Assembly (NCBI GenBank): GCA_025923175.1 | Contig: JAICGL010000168.1 | Coordinates: 1-8,196, forward strand | Length of the DNA: 8,196 bases | DNA from: Acidimicrobiia bacterium | GTDB taxonomy: Bacteria > Actinomycetota > Acidimicrobiia > IMCC26256 > BP-133 | Direction of reading: 5' to 3' | Part shown: positions 6,688 to 8,196 of the stretch, one piece after another | Layout of the letters: each line of letters starts with the position of its first letter | Position numbering within the stretch: position 1 is the first letter of the stretch | Made by a program: the position numbers and the translations under genes | Notes under the pieces: model-generated | What the model was told of the DNA's origin: nothing | Database searches by the model: none | The model's input: the letters and a program-made list of their open reading frames with translations, nothing else

Positions 6688-7251
6688 TCAGACCTCGAGC
6701 ATTTCCTTCTCTTTGTGGGCTGCGAGGTTGTCGATCTCCGCCACGTACTCGTGGGTGATCTTCTCGAGCTCCTTCTCGGCGCGATCGAGGTCGTCCTCGC
6801 TCAGCTCGCCTTCCTTCTGGAAGGCCTCGAGATCGTGACGGGCGGTCCGGCGCAGGTTGCGGACGGCGACGCGCGCCTCCTCGGCCCGGTGCTTGACGAC
6901 CTTCACGAGTTCCTTGCGGCGCTCGGCCGTCAGCTGAGGGAAGGCCAGTCGGATGACGGCGCCGTCGTTGCTCGGGGTGATGCCGAGGTCGGAGGCCTGG
7001 ATCGTCTTCTCGATGGCCTTGATGGCGTTCTTGTCGTACGGCGAGATCACCAGCAGCCGCGGCTCGGGCACGGAGAAACCGGCCAGTTGCTGGAGCGGCA
7101 CCTCAGAGCCGTAGTAGTCGACCCGCATCTTCTCGACGAACACCGGGCTGGCCCGGCCCGTCCGGATGGAGCCGAACTCACCCTGGAGGTGGGCGACGGC
7201 CTTCGCCATCCTGTCCTTGCTCTCTGCGAGGACGTCGTCCTGGATCCCCAC
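6688..7251 (-). CDS. frr: Ribosome recycling factor
   Basis: RRF works with EF-G to split the post-termination ribosome into subunits so it can start a new round. The protein has 187 residues, the standard length (185 in E. coli), and aligns from end to end. The signature SIRTGRASP is at about 28-36. The two-domain layout is clear: a long three-helix bundle made from both ends, and a small beta domain between (about 30-105) with VPLQQLAGFSVPEPRLLVI and DLGITPSNDGAVIRL. RNLRRTARHDL carries the conserved arginines that contact 23S rRNA, and the tail ends AAHKEKEMLEV. The GTG start at 7249-7251 is fixed by AGGAGG 4 bases upstream. It follows pyrH after 40 bases, the usual actinobacterial and general bacterial order. 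Confidence 0.98.
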   Translation of the reverse strand: MGIQDDVLAESKDRMAKAVAHLQGEFGSIRTGRASPVFVEKMRVDYYGSEVPLQQLAGFSVPEPRLLVISPYDKNAIKAIEKTIQASDLGITPSNDGAVIRLAFPQLTAERRKELVKVVKHRAEEARVAVRNLRRTARHDLEAFQKEGELSEDDLDRAEKELEKITHEYVAEIDNLAAHKEKEMLEV

Positions 7252-7255
7252 CCGT

Positions 7256-7261
7256 CCTCCT
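7256..7261 (-). promoter_or_regulatory. Ribosome binding site of frr
   Basis: A perfect AGGAGG on the minus strand lies 4 bases before the GTG start of frr, in the 40-base pyrH-frr gap. It settles the choice of start codon. The rest of the gap shows only a short TGGCGCCA palindrome with no clear role. Confidence 0.75.
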
Positions 7262-7291
7262 TCGCAATCGACGCCGTGGCGCCAACTGTAC

Positions 7292-8017
7292 CTAGTCGAC
7301 CAGCGTTCCGATCTGCTCGCCGACCAGGACCCGGTGGATGTTGCCGGGCTTGAGCACGTCGAACACGACGATCGGGAGTTTGTTGTCCCGGCAGAAGGTG
7401 ATGGCCGTCGAGTCCATGATCTTGAGACCCTGGTTGATCACATCGATGTAGGTGATCTTGTCGTACTTCACCGCGTCGGGGTTGGTCCTGGGGTCTGCGG
7501 TGTACACGCCGTCGACCCCGGAGTGCGTCCCTTTGAGGATCATGCCGGCGCCGATCTCGGCGGCGCGGAGGGCGGCGGTCGTGTCGGTGGTGAAGTACGG
7601 GTTCCCGGTGCCGGCGGCGAAGATCACGACCCGGCCCTTCTCCAGATGCCGGGTGGCCCGGCGGCGGATGTAGGGCTCGGCGACCTGCGACATGTGGATG
7701 GCCGTCTGCACCCGGGTGGGCTGCCCGATGTCCTCGAGGGCGTCCTGGAGGGCCAGGGCGTTGATGACCGTGGCCAGCATGCCCATGTTGTCGGCAGTCG
7801 GCCGGTCCATTCCCCGGGAGGCGCCCTTCAGGCCCCGGAAGATGTTGCCGCCGCCGACCACGATGGCGATCTCGACGTTGAGGGCCTCGACGGCCTCGGC
7901 CACTTCCTCGGCGAGTCGCTTGACCACAACCGCGTCGATGCCCGAGCCGATGGAGGAGTCGGCGAACGCCTCGCCGGAGAGTTTGAGCAGCACTCTCCCC
8001 CATCGACTCTCAGGCAT
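7292..8017 (-). CDS. pyrH: Uridylate kinase (UMP kinase)
   Basis: PyrH phosphorylates UMP to UDP with ATP in the cytoplasm, feeding UTP and CTP synthesis; the bacterial enzyme is a hexamer of the amino acid kinase fold and is usually GTP-activated and UTP-inhibited. The protein has 241 residues, the usual size. LLKLSGEAF (10-18) carries the ATP-site lysine, VVGGGNIFRG (53-62) is the glycine-rich UMP loop, and TADNMGMLATVINALALQDA (74-93) and GTGNPYFTTDTTAALRA (136-152) are family hallmarks. SGVDGVYTADPRTNPDA (166-182) is the nucleotide-binding region. The ATG start at 8015-8017 is supported by AAGGGAG 4 bases upstream, which begins right after the tsf stop codon, so translation of the two genes is likely linked. 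CTP made from this pathway is the substrate of cdsA downstream, although that link is only suggestive. Confidence 0.98.
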   Translation of the reverse strand: MPESRWGRVLLKLSGEAFADSSIGSGIDAVVVKRLAEEVAEAVEALNVEIAIVVGGGNIFRGLKGASRGMDRPTADNMGMLATVINALALQDALEDIGQPTRVQTAIHMSQVAEPYIRRRATRHLEKGRVVIFAAGTGNPYFTTDTTAALRAAEIGAGMILKGTHSGVDGVYTADPRTNPDAVKYDKITYIDVINQGLKIMDSTAITFCRDNKLPIVVFDVLKPGNIHRVLVGEQIGTLVD

Positions 8018-8021
8018 GACG

Positions 8022-8028
8022 CTCCCTT
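8022..8028 (-). promoter_or_regulatory. Ribosome binding site of pyrH
   Basis: AAGGGAG on the minus strand begins immediately after the tsf TAG and stands 4 bases before the pyrH ATG. It supports that start and close coupling of the two genes. Confidence 0.65.
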
Positions 8029-8196
8029 CTACTCTTCGCCGACTTTGATGCGGACGAAGCGGCTGACCTTGGCGTCGCCCCCGAGACCGGAGATCAGGGA
8101 GCCGACGGTCACCTTCGGATCCCGCACGAAGCCCTGCTCGAGGAGGCAGTTCTCCTTGAAGAAGCCTCCGATACGGCCCTCGACGATCTTCGGGAT
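8029..8196 (-). CDS. tsf: Elongation factor Ts, C-terminal end (cut by window edge)
   Basis: EF-Ts exchanges GDP for GTP on EF-Tu. Hand translation of the minus strand from the right edge gives 55 residues ending KVGEE and a TAG stop at 8029-8031. KIVEGRIGGFFKENCLLEQG, then FVRDPKVTVGSLI and AKVSRFVRIKVG, match the C-terminal end of bacterial EF-Ts, including the FFKE and LLEQ-FV segments. The N-terminal UBA-like domain and the EF-Tu-contacting core are outside the window. rpsB would be expected next upstream (to the right), as in most bacteria. Only 11 bases separate it from pyrH. Confidence 0.95.
   Translation of the reverse strand: MPKIVEGRIGGFFKENCLLEQGFVRDPKVTVGSLISGLGGDAKVSRFVRIKVGEE

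Overview
This is a gene-dense, very GC-rich stretch of bacterial chromosome. It carries the conserved block tsf-pyrH-frr-cdsA, then dxr-rseP-ispG, all read on the minus strand, so transcription runs from right to left. The order, the frequent GTG starts and the protein sequences indicate an actinobacterium. The C-terminal repeats of the one plus-strand gene (GYW-V--DGGIFAFG type) are, from my memory of the family, especially common in Acidimicrobiia, so that class is my best guess. This was not tested by any search.

Layout from right to left. The 3' end of tsf (elongation factor Ts) enters at the right edge. It is followed after 11 bases by pyrH (UMP kinase), then frr (ribosome recycling factor), then cdsA (CDP-diacylglycerol synthase) with an unusually long, probably disordered N-terminal extension. 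A single gene on the opposite strand follows (3264-5261). It encodes an exported protein with a phosphodiester-glycosidase (NAGPA/DUF2233-like) domain and six GYW-type repeats. It converges with cdsA across a short GC-rich hairpin and diverges from dxr, with which its start region overlaps. Beyond it, dxr, rseP (site-2 protease with PDZ domain) and ispG form a compact run. dxr and rseP overlap by 4 bases (GTGA), and ispG runs off the left edge before its iron-sulfur cysteines.

Functionally the minus-strand genes are housekeeping: translation elongation and recycling, pyrimidine nucleotide synthesis, phospholipid precursor synthesis, two steps of the MEP isoprenoid pathway and regulated intramembrane proteolysis. 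The plus-strand gene is the only accessory-looking item, and it splits the conserved block into two transcription units. Coding covers nearly everything. The non-coding gaps are 66, 27, 79, 40 and 11 bases, and no stretch over 300 bases lacks a gene. I saw no RNA gene, CRISPR array, insertion sequence or phage element. I found no convincing undescribed system; the points worth checking are the plus-strand gene, its head-to-head junction with dxr, and the CdsA extension.
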